Shown: positions 9,708 through 17,630, counted from the stretch's first letter. The stretch: DNA of 42,090 nt from Jannaschia maritima (GCF_030973515.1 NZ_JARGZA010000025.1:1-42090); one strand, 5' to 3'. Notes: a model not told the origin generated them from the sequence alone. Translations and numbers: made by a program.

Positions 9708-10640
9708 TCAGCCTTGCGGGACGGTCACGCCGACTTCGGCATAGTAGCGGGCCGCGCCAGGATGGACCCGCGTCGTCACGGCGCCGATCATGTCGGGCGT
9801 CACGCCGTCCCACCAGGCGGCCGACCCGCCCAGGGCGTCCTTGTTCTCCCAGTACGCCTTGGTCAGTGCATAGGCCGTGTCGTCAGACATCCCGTCAGTC
9901 GCATAGGCCACCACCGGCAGGGACGTGGTCACGACGTCCGCGTCCTGCCCCGCATAGGTGCCCGCGGGGATGACCAGCCGCGTGCGGCCCGTCCGTTCGA
10001 CCTGCGCGTCGTCCAGCGACAGGACGCGCACGCCGGTGCTGGCCGCCGCCTCGATCACGTTGGGCGCGGGATAGCTGCCCGCCGTGACGAACCCGTCGAT
10101 CTGCCCGTTCTTCAAGGCCGCGACCGCGTTGGACAGCTCCGCGTCCGCGATCTCGACGCTGTCGGCCACACCGAACAGGTCGAGGTACTTCTCGCCCTCG
10201 CGGGCGCCGAAGCTGCCAGAACCCAGCAGGATGGTCTTGCCGGCCATGTCGGCGAAGGTCTCGATCCCGGTGCCCTCGGACACGACGAAGTGCATCGTCA
10301 GCGACGGGATGGGGAACAGCGCGCGGATGCCGTCGAAGGCGGGCGCGCCCTTGCCCTCGAACGGGCCGGTGGCGTTCTGGGCGGCCGCGATCAGGCCCGG
10401 GGGCGTCGTGAACACGTATTCCCCACCGCGTCCGCGCACCTCCATCACGTTCTGGACGGAGCCCTGGCTCTCCTCCACCGTGACGTCGGCGGTGCCCTTC
10501 AAGGCCTCGGCCAGCTGCACGGCCATCTGGTAGTAGCTGGAGCCGGCCTTCGCCGACTTGTAGGTGATCCGCTCCTGCGCGGCGGCGGGCATCGCCAGCA
10601 GCGCCAGCGCGGCGGCGGCGATCGTGGTCCTGAACGTCAT
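9708..10640 (-). CDS. TAXI family TRAP transporter solute-binding protein
   Basis: This periplasmic binding protein of 310 residues has a signal peptide (residues 1-21, ending MPAAAQ). The mature part starts with the TAXI-family pattern SAKAGSSYYQMAVQLAEAL, followed by VTVEESQGSVQNV and GSGSFGAREGEKY. The longer open frame from 10697 is not used: the ATG at 10640 starts the signal peptide and has a GGGGAGGA ribosome binding site. The protein delivers substrate to the fused permease encoded next. The first gene of a two-gene operon. Confidence 0.93.
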   Translation of the reverse strand: MTFRTTIAAAALALLAMPAAAQERITYKSAKAGSSYYQMAVQLAEALKGTADVTVEESQGSVQNVMEVRGRGGEYVFTTPPGLIAAAQNATGPFEGKGAPAFDGIRALFPIPSLTMHFVVSEGTGIETFADMAGKTILLGSGSFGAREGEKYLDLFGVADSVEIADAELSNAVAALKNGQIDGFVTAGSYPAPNVIEAAASTGVRVLSLDDAQVERTGRTRLVIPAGTYAGQDADVVTTSLPVVAYATDGMSDDTAYALTKAYWENKDALGGSAAWWDGVTPDMIGAVTTRVHPGAARYYAEVGVTVPQG

Positions 10641-10704
10641 GGTCGCATCCTCCCCGAATGACGGGGGAACCCTGCCTGCGACGGCGGATGGGTTCAAGCG
10701 GGTG

Positions 10705-10914
10705 TCAGTGCCCGTCGCCTTCCAGCACGAACCGCTTGTCGCAGTACCCGCATTCGACCCAGCCCACCTGCGGGTCGATCGTCAGCCAGACGCGCGGGTG
10801 CCCCGACGCCCCGCCGCCGCCCTCGCAGGCCACGCGCAGGGTATCGACCGTCTCGACCTCCGGCGGGGGCAGGTCGGTCTGGCGGCTGGGATAGCGCGGG
10901 GTGCCGGTCGTCAT
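10705..10914 (-). CDS. zf-CHCC zinc-finger domain protein
   Basis: This small protein of 69 residues has the CHCC zinc-finger pattern of PF10276: Cys30, His39 and the C-terminal pair in VECGYCDKRFVL. Stand-alone members are widespread in alphaproteobacteria, and the same domain occurs in the NDUFS6 subunit of mitochondrial complex I. A role in respiratory complex assembly is therefore possible but unproven. The start at 10914 is supported by GAGG seven bases upstream. The TAXI binding-protein gene follows 64 bases later on the same strand. Confidence 0.85.
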   Translation of the reverse strand: MTTGTPRYPSRQTDLPPPEVETVDTLRVACEGGGGASGHPRVWLTIDPQVGWVECGYCDKRFVLEGDGH

Positions 10915-10930
10915 GCATGTGCCTCGTCGG

Positions 10931-10958
10931 TTGCCGGGCGGCGCGGGGGGGGCTAGGT
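10931..10958 (+). promoter_or_regulatory. Candidate promoter of the ABC ATPase gene, TTGCCG-N16-CTAGGT
   Basis: TTGCCG at 10931-10936 and CTAGGT at 10953-10958 are 16 bases apart, the same layout as the candidate secA promoter. A second CTAG at 10969-10972 lies closer to the gene. The 100-base space is shared with the zinc-finger gene on the other strand, for which the palindromic CTAG sites could also serve. Confidence 0.4.
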
Positions 10959-11014
10959 GCGACCCGGCCTAGGGCATCGCCCCTGACCCCGCAAGCCTGC
11001 CCAGGAAGGTGCCC

Positions 11015-11944
11015 ATGTCCAACGCCATCGAGATCGAAGGGTTGCGCAAGACCTATGCCGGGGACGGCCGGACGCCGCCCAAGGAGGCGTTGAAGAACCT
11101 GGATCTGACGATCCCAACGGGCAGCATCTTCGGGCTGCTGGGACCCAACGGGGCGGGCAAGTCCACGACGATCAACATCATGGCCGGGCTGGTCCGCAAG
11201 TCCGCCGGCCATGTCCGGATCTGGGGCTTCGATCAGGACGTGAACCCGCGCCAGTCGCGTGCCGCCATCGGGGTCATGCCGCAGGAGCTGAACCTCGACC
11301 CGTTCTTCAGCCCCGCGGGCGCCCTGGAGGTGCAGGCCGGCCTCTACGGCGTGCCGAAGGCCGATCGCCGCACGATGGAGATCCTGGACCTGGTGGGCCT
11401 GGCCGACAAGGCCGACGCCTATGCCCGCACGCTGTCGGGGGGCATGCGCCGCCGCCTGCTGCTGGCCAAGGCGCTGGTCCACCACCCCCACATCCTGGTG
11501 CTGGACGAGCCCACGGCGGGCGTGGACATCGAGCTGCGCCAGATGCTGTGGCGCAACGTCCGTCGCCTGAACCGGGACCGCGGCATGACCATCATCCTGA
11601 CCACGCATTACCTGGAGGAGGCGCAGGAGATGTGCGACGAGATCGCCATCATCGGCGATGGCGAGCTGATCGTGCGCGACCGGACCGCGAACCTGCTGAA
11701 CCGTTTGGACGGCAAGACCATGGTGATCGTCCCCGACGGTGAGGCCGGCGCCATCGATCCCCCCGACGGCGTGGAGGTCGAGCACCGCCCCGACGGGTCG
11801 ATCGCCCTGACCTACATGCGCGGCAGGACCGGGCCGGAGCAACTGATCGACGCGGTCCACCGCGCGGGCATCACCATCCGCGATGTGCGCACGGAGGAGG
11901 CGAGCCTGGAGGACGTGTTCGTGTCCCTGACCCACAGGGACTGA
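11015..11944 (+). CDS. ABC transporter ATP-binding protein (ABC-2 / CcmA-type export)
   Basis: This 309-residue ATPase subunit has Walker A GLLGPNGAGKST, the signature LSGGMRRRLLLAKAL, Walker B ILVLDEPTAGVD, and the H-loop TTHYLEEA. The C-terminal 80 residues, including LEDVFVSLTHRD, match drug/lipid export ATPases of the YadG/CcmA type. A GTG at 11009 is in frame, but the ATG at 11015 has AGGAAGG six bases upstream and is preferred. Such ATPases normally have an ABC-2 permease gene beside them. Here the neighbours are a convergent DUF1289 gene and a divergent zinc-finger gene, so the membrane partner must be elsewhere. Confidence 0.93.
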   Translation: MSNAIEIEGLRKTYAGDGRTPPKEALKNLDLTIPTGSIFGLLGPNGAGKSTTINIMAGLVRKSAGHVRIWGFDQDVNPRQSRAAIGVMPQELNLDPFFSPAGALEVQAGLYGVPKADRRTMEILDLVGLADKADAYARTLSGGMRRRLLLAKALVHHPHILVLDEPTAGVDIELRQMLWRNVRRLNRDRGMTIILTTHYLEEAQEMCDEIAIIGDGELIVRDRTANLLNRLDGKTMVIVPDGEAGAIDPPDGVEVEHRPDGSIALTYMRGRTGPEQLIDAVHRAGITIRDVRTEEASLEDVFVSLTHRD

Positions 11945-11971
11945 GCCCACGGGGCGCGCGGGGCCGCGAGC

Positions 11972-12238
11972 TCAACCCGTCCGCCGCACGGCTTCCGGCA
12001 CGGGGACGCCCTTCTTCAGGCACCGCTTCAGATAGGCGGGGCGCCAATGCCGATAGCGGCCCATCGCCTGCTGCTGTGCCACGACCAAGGCGACGAAGGC
12101 GGCCATCGCCCGTCCCTTCGCGGCCTTGCCGAGCCGCTTCTGGTCCTTCGTCATCGAACATCCGATGCAATGGGCGCCGGCGGGGCCGGGGCGCTTGAAC
12201 TTGCATACGCCGATGCAGGGGCTGGGGGTCTTGGGCAT
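11972..12238 (-). CDS. DUF1289 domain protein
   Basis: This is a small basic protein of 88 residues. Its N-terminus, SPCIGVCKFKRPGPAGAHCIGCSMT, shows the four cysteines of DUF1289, probably binding a metal or an iron-sulfur cluster. The region after about residue 30 has the usual KRLGKAAKGRAMA helix, and the C-terminal tail is arginine- and lysine-rich. The biochemical function of the family is not known. The ATG at 12238 follows a GGAAGGTG ribosome binding site. It converges with the ABC ATPase gene, with only 27 bases between stop codons. Confidence 0.85.
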   Translation of the reverse strand: MPKTPSPCIGVCKFKRPGPAGAHCIGCSMTKDQKRLGKAAKGRAMAAFVALVVAQQQAMGRYRHWRPAYLKRCLKKGVPVPEAVRRTG

Positions 12239-12298
12239 GGCACCTTCCGGTCGGGGACGGGTCCGACCTAGGACGTCGGGGGCCCGTCCGCCACCGCG

Positions 12299-12469
12299 TC
12301 ACTTGGTCAGGATCAACTTGCCCGCGCGCGTCAGCCGCAGGGTATAGACGTGCGGGCCCAGGACGATCCGCGCCTCGTCGTGGCCGCGCAACAGATCCTC
12401 GATCCGGTGGACGGGTCCGGGGAAGGCGTCCGCGCGTGCGTCGGTCGATGGGGCGGCGGTGGTGGTCAC
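12299..12469 (-). CDS. hemP: Hemin uptake protein HemP
   Basis: This 56-residue protein ends with the characteristic HemP pattern, ARIVLGPHVYTLRLTRAGKLILTK. HemP is a small conserved protein found with heme uptake genes and needed for their expression or for heme use in several proteobacteria. The start is the GTG at 12469, which overlaps the stop of the upstream small gene (GTGA), indicating translational coupling. No heme receptor or hmu transporter genes are present in this window, so this hemP stands alone apart from its small partner. Confidence 0.85.
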   Translation of the reverse strand: MTTTAAPSTDARADAFPGPVHRIEDLLRGHDEARIVLGPHVYTLRLTRAGKLILTK

Positions 12470-12645
12470 GACCCCCGCTCCCGCCGGGCCTCGACCCGGT
12501 CGAGCAGGGATTCCAGCACACCCTCCGACGGGGCGCGCCCTTCCCATAGGAGGTCGAGCACACGGATGGGGCAGGGACCCACGGGCCGGTCCGGCGCATG
12601 GGGACGGGCATCGACGGGGGTCGGGTTGGGACGATCGGACGTCAT
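12466..12645 (-). CDS. Unknown small protein coupled to hemP
   Basis: I do not recognise this 59-residue protein. It has a Pro/Asp-rich N-terminus followed by a predicted helix-rich segment (IRVLDLLWEGRAPSEGVLES, then LLDRVEARRERGS). There is one cysteine and no signal peptide or membrane segment. The ATG at 12645 has a GAGG eight to nine bases upstream; an earlier in-frame start at 12723 is less likely. Its TGA overlaps the GTG of hemP, so the two are made together and may act in the same process. Codon use fits the rest of the chromosome, which favours a real gene. Confidence 0.6.
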   Translation of the reverse strand: MTSDRPNPTPVDARPHAPDRPVGPCPIRVLDLLWEGRAPSEGVLESLLDRVEARRERGS

Positions 12646-12805
12646 GGCGAAACCTCGCTTGGGTCCAGGCTGGCGCGGGGATCGGTGCGCGGGCTGGGTC
12701 TTCGGCAAATCTGACAAGATCACTCGGACATTGCGAGGGCGGATCTCGGTGGTTTCCCGGGGTGCCTGGCGATGGCATCATCCCGCCCATGGATCGGACC
12801 GCCCC

Positions 12806-13681
12806 GTGACCCTGGAACAGTTGCGCACCTTCCTGTGGGTGGCGAAGCTGGGCGGCGTGCGCCGGGCGGCGGCGCGGCTGAACCTGTCCCAGCCCGCCGT
12901 GTCGACCCGCATCGCCACACTGGAAGCGCAGTTGCACGCGCGCCTGTTCGACCGCCTGCCCGGCCGGTTGGTCCTGACCCGGGAGGGTCAGTCCCTGCTG
13001 ACCTATGCCGAGCAGATGCTGTTCGTTGAGGAGGAGATCCGGAAGCAGGTCGCCGACCGGTCCGGCCTGTCGGGCCTGTTCCGGATCGGCGCCTCGGAAA
13101 CCGTGGCGCAGTCCTGGCTGCCCGCCTTCCTGAAGGCGATCAGCGCCGCGTTCCCGCAGGTGCGCCTGGACCTGACGGTCGACATCTCGCTGAACCTGCG
13201 CGCGATGCTGCTGGAGCGCCGCGTCGACCTGGCCTTCCTGATGGGCCCGGTCTCGGAGTTCACGGTGGTCAACCACGACCTGCCGGCCTTCGGGCTGCGC
13301 TGGTTCAAGGCGGCGGGGGCGGGTCGGATCGACCTGACCCGGACGCCCGTCATCTCCTATGCCGCGCAGACACGGCCCCATCGGGAGCTGGCGGAGATGC
13401 TGGCCCGCGCGCACGGGCCGGGGGTGCGGATCTATACCTCCGCGTCGCTGTCGGCGAGCCTGCGGATGATCGCGGAAGGGGTGGCCGTCGGCCCCTATCC
13501 CGCGGCCATCGCACGCGCCGCCCTGGCGGAGGGGCGGGTGGAGGCGTTCGATCCGGGCCTTCCCGTCTCGCCGTTGCGGTTCACGGCATCCCACCTGACC
13601 GAGCCCCGCAACCACCTGGCCGAGACGGGGGCCGAGCTGGCGGTGGACGTGGCGCGGCGCTGGCAGGCCGACGGTGGGTGA
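12806..13681 (+). CDS. LysR-family transcriptional regulator of the YcsI-TRAP operon
   Basis: This 291-residue LysR protein has a helix-turn-helix in residues 14-50 (VRRAAARLNLSQPAVSTRIA) and a standard effector-binding domain. The start is taken as the GTG at 12806, which places VTLEQLRTFLWVAKLGG at the N-terminus as in relatives. A six-codon open frame from 12789 ends in a TGA that overlaps this GTG. The gene is upstream of and co-directional with the YcsI/TRAP operon, which begins 100 bases later, and two overlapping inverted repeats lie in the gap. Control of that operon is a reasonable inference. Confidence 0.9.
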   Translation: MTLEQLRTFLWVAKLGGVRRAAARLNLSQPAVSTRIATLEAQLHARLFDRLPGRLVLTREGQSLLTYAEQMLFVEEEIRKQVADRSGLSGLFRIGASETVAQSWLPAFLKAISAAFPQVRLDLTVDISLNLRAMLLERRVDLAFLMGPVSEFTVVNHDLPAFGLRWFKAAGAGRIDLTRTPVISYAAQTRPHRELAEMLARAHGPGVRIYTSASLSASLRMIAEGVAVGPYPAAIARAALAEGRVEAFDPGLPVSPLRFTASHLTEPRNHLAETGAELAVDVARRWQADGG

Positions 13682-13687
13682 TCGCAT

Positions 13688-13734
13688 TTCGTTATCGGGT
13701 CGGATAGCGAATGACGATTTGGCCTTATCCGACC
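13688..13734. promoter_or_regulatory. Overlapping inverted repeats, candidate LysR operator
   Basis: Two palindromic elements overlap just after the LysR gene and before the YcsI gene. One is TTCGTTATC (13688-13696), a six-base spacer, then GATAGCGAA (13703-13711), matching at eight of nine positions. The other is a perfect nine-base repeat, GGTCGGATA (13698-13706) and TATCCGACC (13726-13734), with a 19-base spacer. Mutually exclusive or staggered binding sites are typical of LysR-controlled promoters, and alternative hairpins at the RNA level are also possible. Confidence 0.5.
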
Positions 13735-13781
13735 GCGGTGCCATACCGAGGGGGCATCCGCCGGGGGATCGTTTGCCGCAC

Positions 13782-14639
13782 ATGCACCAGGATACCCATG
13801 CCGCCCTGTCCCTGCTGCCGCCGCCGCAGGTGCGCGCCTCGATCCGGGCGGGCCGCTACGGACGTCACACGGCAGGCTTGGCCGCCGGTCGGCTGCAATG
13901 CAACTTGGCGATCCTGCCCGAACGCTTCGCCCTGGACTTCCTGCGGTTCTGCCAGCGCAACCCGAAGCCCTGCCCCGTGGTGGGCGTGTCGGACACCGGC
14001 GCGCCGGGGCTTCCCGGGCTGGGGGACGGCATCGACGTGCGCACGGACGTTCCGCGCTACCGCGTGTTCCGCGACGGCGCGCTGGCGGGGGAGGTGACGG
14101 ACATCGTCGATCTCTGGCGGGACGACCTGGTGACCGTGGCGCTGGGCTGCTCGTTCACCTTCGACGCCGCCCTCGCGCGCGCCGGCCTGACGCCGCGCCA
14201 CGTCGCCATGGACCGCACGGTGCCCATGTACCGCACCACGCTGCCGCTGGTCCCCGCGGGCCCGTTCCGCGGCGGGATGGTCGTCTCGATGCGGCCCATC
14301 CCGCTGGACCGCGTGGATGCGGTGACGGCCATCAGCGCGGCCTATCCCCATGCCCACGGCACGCCCGTCGCGGTGGGCGATCCGGCCGCGCTGGGCATCG
14401 CGGACCTGTCCGTCCCCGACTACGGCGAAGCGGTGGACGTCCGGCCGGGCGAGGTGCCCGTCTTCTGGGCCTGCGGGGTCACGCCGCAGAACGTCCTGCG
14501 CCACGCTGCCCTTCCCGTCTGCATCACCCACGCCCCCGGCCACATGCTGATCGCGGACGTGGCCGAAGACCTGGGGCAGCCGATGCCCCCGACCGCCGGA
14601 ACCGGCACATCCCCCACCCGACATGGAGCGACGACATGA
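13782..14639 (+). CDS. YcsI/UPF0317 (DUF1445) family putative hydro-lyase
   Basis: This 285-residue cytosolic protein matches the YcsI family along its whole length. The segments ILPERFALDFLRFCQRNPKP, LRxDVPRYRVFRDG-like, VTDIVDLWRDDLVTVALGCS, MYRTTLPLVPAGPF, GEVPVFWACGVTPQNV and CITHAPGHMLIAD are all recognisable. The family is annotated as putative hydro-lyases, and the same domain is found in mammalian D-glutamate cyclase; the reaction here is unknown. The ATG at 13782 is chosen because the conserved region begins soon after it, although the ribosome binding site is weak. The stop overlaps the start of the TRAP binding-protein gene (ATGA), so this enzyme probably acts on the imported compound. 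Confidence 0.9.
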   Translation: MHQDTHAALSLLPPPQVRASIRAGRYGRHTAGLAAGRLQCNLAILPERFALDFLRFCQRNPKPCPVVGVSDTGAPGLPGLGDGIDVRTDVPRYRVFRDGALAGEVTDIVDLWRDDLVTVALGCSFTFDAALARAGLTPRHVAMDRTVPMYRTTLPLVPAGPFRGGMVVSMRPIPLDRVDAVTAISAAYPHAHGTPVAVGDPAALGIADLSVPDYGEAVDVRPGEVPVFWACGVTPQNVLRHAALPVCITHAPGHMLIADVAEDLGQPMPPTAGTGTSPTRHGATT

Positions 14640-15667
14640 AGACCCTTCCCCTGGCCCTGCTGGCCGCCACCGCCCTGTCCACCCCGCTGGCCGCGCAGGA
14701 GACGCTGTCCGTCGTGGGCAGCTGGTCCGGCCTGCCGTTGCACCAGCAATACGAGGCGCCCTTCTGGACCGAGACCCTGCCCGCCGCCGTCGACGGGCTG
14801 GCCGTCGAACTGACCACCCACAACCAGATGAACCTGGGCGTCGGCGACGTCTTTCCGTTGCTGGGGCAGGGCGTCTATGACGTGGCGATGACGGTGGCGG
14901 ACTACGCCGTGGCCGACGCGCCGGAACTGGAAGGGCTGGACGTGCCGCTTCTGGCGACCACCGCCGACGAGGCGCGGGCCATGGTCGACGCGGCCCGGCC
15001 GATGGTGGACGACATCTATCGCGACCGCTTCAACGCCAAGGTCCTGGCCATCGCGCCCTATCCGCCGCAGGTCGTGTTCTGCAACGCGGACATCGCGGGC
15101 CTGGACGACTTGCAGGGTCTGAAGGTCCGCGCGTCGGGCCGTATGACCGCCAAGCTGCTGGAGGCGCTGGGCGCCGAAGGGGTCAACGTGTCGTTCTCCG
15201 AGGTGCCGGGCGCGTTGCAGAACGGGGTGGTGGACTGCGCCGTGACGGGTGCTGGATCGGGCTATTCGGCGGGGTGGTGGGAGGTGTCGACCCATCTGAT
15301 GCCCTTGCCCCTGGGCGGTTGGGATCCGGTCGTCACGGCGATGAACCTGGACCGCTGGAACGGCCTGGACGAAGGCACGCAGGCCGCGATGGAGGACGCG
15401 ATCGCGACCGAGTTCGAGGATCCGGCCTGGGCCTCGGCGCAAACGGCGCTGGTGGACGACATCGCCTGCCTGACGGGCAACGGCGAATGCCCCGCGGGCG
15501 AGGCGCGCGACATGACCCTGGTCGAGGCGTCGGACGCGGACTTCGAGCGGGCGCGCACCATCCTGACGTCCGAGGTGCTGCCCGATTGGGCCGAACGGTC
15601 GGGCGATGACTGGGCCGAGCGCTGGAACGGGTCCGTGGGCGAGGTCGTGGGCGTGACGATCGAGTGA
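14636..15667 (+). CDS. TRAP transporter substrate-binding protein (DctP family)
   Basis: This 343-residue periplasmic receptor has a signal peptide (residues 1-20, ending PLAAQ). The DctP fold is shown by NADIAGLDDLQGLKVRASGRM and by the substrate-region segment EVPGALQNGVVDCAVTGAGSGYSAGWWE. Two cysteines around residues 280-285 may form a disulfide. It is the second gene of a four-gene operon, and its ATG overlaps the stop of the YcsI gene. The ligand is not evident; the attached enzyme suggests an organic or amino acid. Confidence 0.92.
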   Translation: MKTLPLALLAATALSTPLAAQETLSVVGSWSGLPLHQQYEAPFWTETLPAAVDGLAVELTTHNQMNLGVGDVFPLLGQGVYDVAMTVADYAVADAPELEGLDVPLLATTADEARAMVDAARPMVDDIYRDRFNAKVLAIAPYPPQVVFCNADIAGLDDLQGLKVRASGRMTAKLLEALGAEGVNVSFSEVPGALQNGVVDCAVTGAGSGYSAGWWEVSTHLMPLPLGGWDPVVTAMNLDRWNGLDEGTQAAMEDAIATEFEDPAWASAQTALVDDIACLTGNGECPAGEARDMTLVEASDADFERARTILTSEVLPDWAERSGDDWAERWNGSVGEVVGVTIE

Positions 15668-16233
15668 CGCGGCACCCGGCCCCCGAACTGGCCTGGATCG
15701 CGCGGCTGCGCCGGCTGAACGCCGGCGTGGCCGTGGCGGCGGGGGCGATGCTGCTGCTTTGCGCGGGCTTCGTCCTCCTGGACGTCGTCCTGCGGGGCCT
15801 GGACCTGCATTCCTTCGGCGGCACGGAGGAAGTCGCGGGCTATGCCATGGCGCTGGGGACGGCCTGGGGCATGGCCTATGCGCTTCTGGAGTTGGCGCAT
15901 GTCCGCATCGATTTGCTGCGCGCGCGGGGCGGCCCGACCGCGCGCGCGGTCCTGGACGTGGGCTGCATGGTGGTCGTATCGGCGACGGTCACGTTCGTGG
16001 CCGCGAAGGCGTGGCCTGTGCTCGAACGCTCCGTGGTCAACGGCAGCCGCGCCAACACCCCGCTCGAGACGCCGCTGGCCTGGGTGCAGGGGCCGTGGTT
16101 CGCGGGATGGGTCTGGTTCGCCGTCATGTCCTGCCTCCTGACCCTGCTGGCCCTGTCGCTGGTCGTCCGGGGCCGCATGGCGGAGGCGGAGAGCGCGGTC
16201 GGGGCCTTCGCGGAGCGGGACGCGGCGCGGTGA
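15664..16233 (+). CDS. TRAP transporter small permease (DctQ)
   Basis: This 189-residue membrane protein has four predicted hydrophobic helices, as expected for DctQ. The conserved acidic stretch FGGTEEVAGYAMALGTAWG lies between the first two. It forms the membrane complex with the DctM protein encoded next. The start is a GTG overlapping the stop of the binding-protein gene (GTGA), and its own stop overlaps the GTG of dctM in the same way. The binding protein, DctQ and DctM are therefore likely made in coupled fashion. Confidence 0.92.
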   Translation: MTRHPAPELAWIARLRRLNAGVAVAAGAMLLLCAGFVLLDVVLRGLDLHSFGGTEEVAGYAMALGTAWGMAYALLELAHVRIDLLRARGGPTARAVLDVGCMVVVSATVTFVAAKAWPVLERSVVNGSRANTPLETPLAWVQGPWFAGWVWFAVMSCLLTLLALSLVVRGRMAEAESAVGAFAERDAAR

Positions 16234-17513
16234 TCGGCGCGGTCGCGGCGGGACTGCTGGGCCTGCTGGCCTTGTCGATCCCGGTGGGCATCGTCCTGTT
16301 CCTGCTGGGCTTCGGGGTGGACGCGTTCTTCTCGGCCTTTCCCCTGTCGCGGGGCCTGGGGAACATGGTTTGGTCGACGTCGAACAACGCGACCTTGATC
16401 GCCATCCCGTTCTTCGTGCTGTTGGGCGAGATCCTGGTCCGGTCGGGCGTGGCGGCCCGGACCTATGCCGCGCTGGACCGTTGGGTCAGTTGGCTGCCGG
16501 GCGGGCTGGTCCATGCGAACGTGGCCACGGCGACGATGTTCTCGGCCACGTCGGGGTCGTCGGTGGCGACGGCCGCCACGGTGGCCACCGTGGCGATGCC
16601 GCAGGCGGAACGGTTGGGCTACGACCCGAAGCTGTTCTCGGGCGCCATCGCGGCGGGGGGGACGCTGGGCATCATGATCCCGCCGTCGATCAACCTGATC
16701 GTCTATGGGTTCCTGACGCAGACCTCGATCCCGCAGCTGTTCCTGGCGGGGCTGGTCCCGGGCCTGCTGCTGGCCCTGTGCTTCATGGCGGCGGTCGCCG
16801 CCCTGTGCCTGGTCCGGCCCGGGCTGGGCGGGCAGCGGCGGACGTTCCCGCTGGGCGACATGCTGAGGGCGTTAGTGGATCTCGTGCCGATCGTACTGCT
16901 GTTCGCCGTCATCGTCGGCTCGATCTATCGGGGGTGGGCCACGCCGACGGAGGCCGCGGCGGTCGGCGTCGCGGGCGCCCTGGCCATCGCGGCGGCGTTC
17001 GGGGGCGTCACCCTTTCGATGCTGCGCCAGGCGCTGCTGGGGACGGTGAAGGTCACGGCGATGATCATGCTGATCGTGCTGGGGGCGTCGTTCCTGAACT
17101 TCACCCTGGCCTCCGCCGGCCTGGGGCGCGAGATCGACGCCGTGCTGGACGGTCTGGGGCTGGGTCCGCTGGGCACGATCCTCGTGGTCGTGCTGCTGTA
17201 TATCGTGTTGGGATTCTTCATAGAAACGCTGTCGCTGATGGTGGTGACGATCCCCATCGTGGTGCCGATCGTCGTGGCGCAGGGGTATGACCCGGTGTGG
17301 TTCGGGATCCTGATGATCGTCTTGATCGAGATGGCGCTGATTACGCCGCCCGTGGGTCTGAACCTGTACGTCGTTCAAGGCGCCAGGCGGTCGGGGTCCT
17401 TGAACGAGGTGATGCTGGGGGCGGTCCCGTTCGCGCTGATCATGCTGCTCATGGCCTTGGCCCTGATCGCGTTCCCGGGCATCGCGATGTGGCTGCCGGG
17501 GGCCTTGGGGTAA
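16230..17513 (+). CDS. TRAP transporter large permease (DctM)
   Basis: This 427-residue protein has about twelve membrane segments. DctM-family hallmarks include IAIPFFVLLGEILVRSG, ATMFSATSGSSVATAATVAT, GGTLGIMIPPSINLIVYG, and the C-terminal EMALITPPVGLNLYVVQG. It carries sodium-driven transport of the substrate delivered by the binding protein. The GTG start overlaps the dctQ stop. It is the last gene of the operon; the SOUL gene converges from the other side after a 171-base space. Confidence 0.94.
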   Translation: MIGAVAAGLLGLLALSIPVGIVLFLLGFGVDAFFSAFPLSRGLGNMVWSTSNNATLIAIPFFVLLGEILVRSGVAARTYAALDRWVSWLPGGLVHANVATATMFSATSGSSVATAATVATVAMPQAERLGYDPKLFSGAIAAGGTLGIMIPPSINLIVYGFLTQTSIPQLFLAGLVPGLLLALCFMAAVAALCLVRPGLGGQRRTFPLGDMLRALVDLVPIVLLFAVIVGSIYRGWATPTEAAAVGVAGALAIAAAFGGVTLSMLRQALLGTVKVTAMIMLIVLGASFLNFTLASAGLGREIDAVLDGLGLGPLGTILVVVLLYIVLGFFIETLSLMVVTIPIVVPIVVAQGYDPVWFGILMIVLIEMALITPPVGLNLYVVQGARRSGSLNEVMLGAVPFALIMLLMALALIAFPGIAMWLPGALG

Positions 17514-17548
17514 CGATCTTTCGCGGCTTCGAACGGGCCGGATCCGGC

Positions 17549-17581
17549 GTGCACCCCCCGTACACCCCCCGTACACCCCCC
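17549..17581. repeat. Three 11-base tandem repeats
   Basis: Three consecutive 11-base units, GTGCACCCCCC, GTACACCCCCC and GTACACCCCCC, are followed by GTGCAT, which looks like the start of a fourth. The period is close to one helical turn, so all units face the same side of the DNA. They lie in the space between convergent genes, where promoter function is not expected. The role is unknown. Confidence 0.7.
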
Positions 17582-17613
17582 GTGCATACGATCGGCGTAC
17601 CGGGGGCCCGGTT

Positions 17614-17630
17614 CGATCGTTGCGCGATCG
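17614..17630. terminator. Hairpin between convergent dctM and SOUL genes
   Basis: A perfect stem CGATCG/CGATCG encloses the loop TTGCG. It lies between two convergent genes and could end both transcripts. There is no T tract on either side. Confidence 0.35.
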
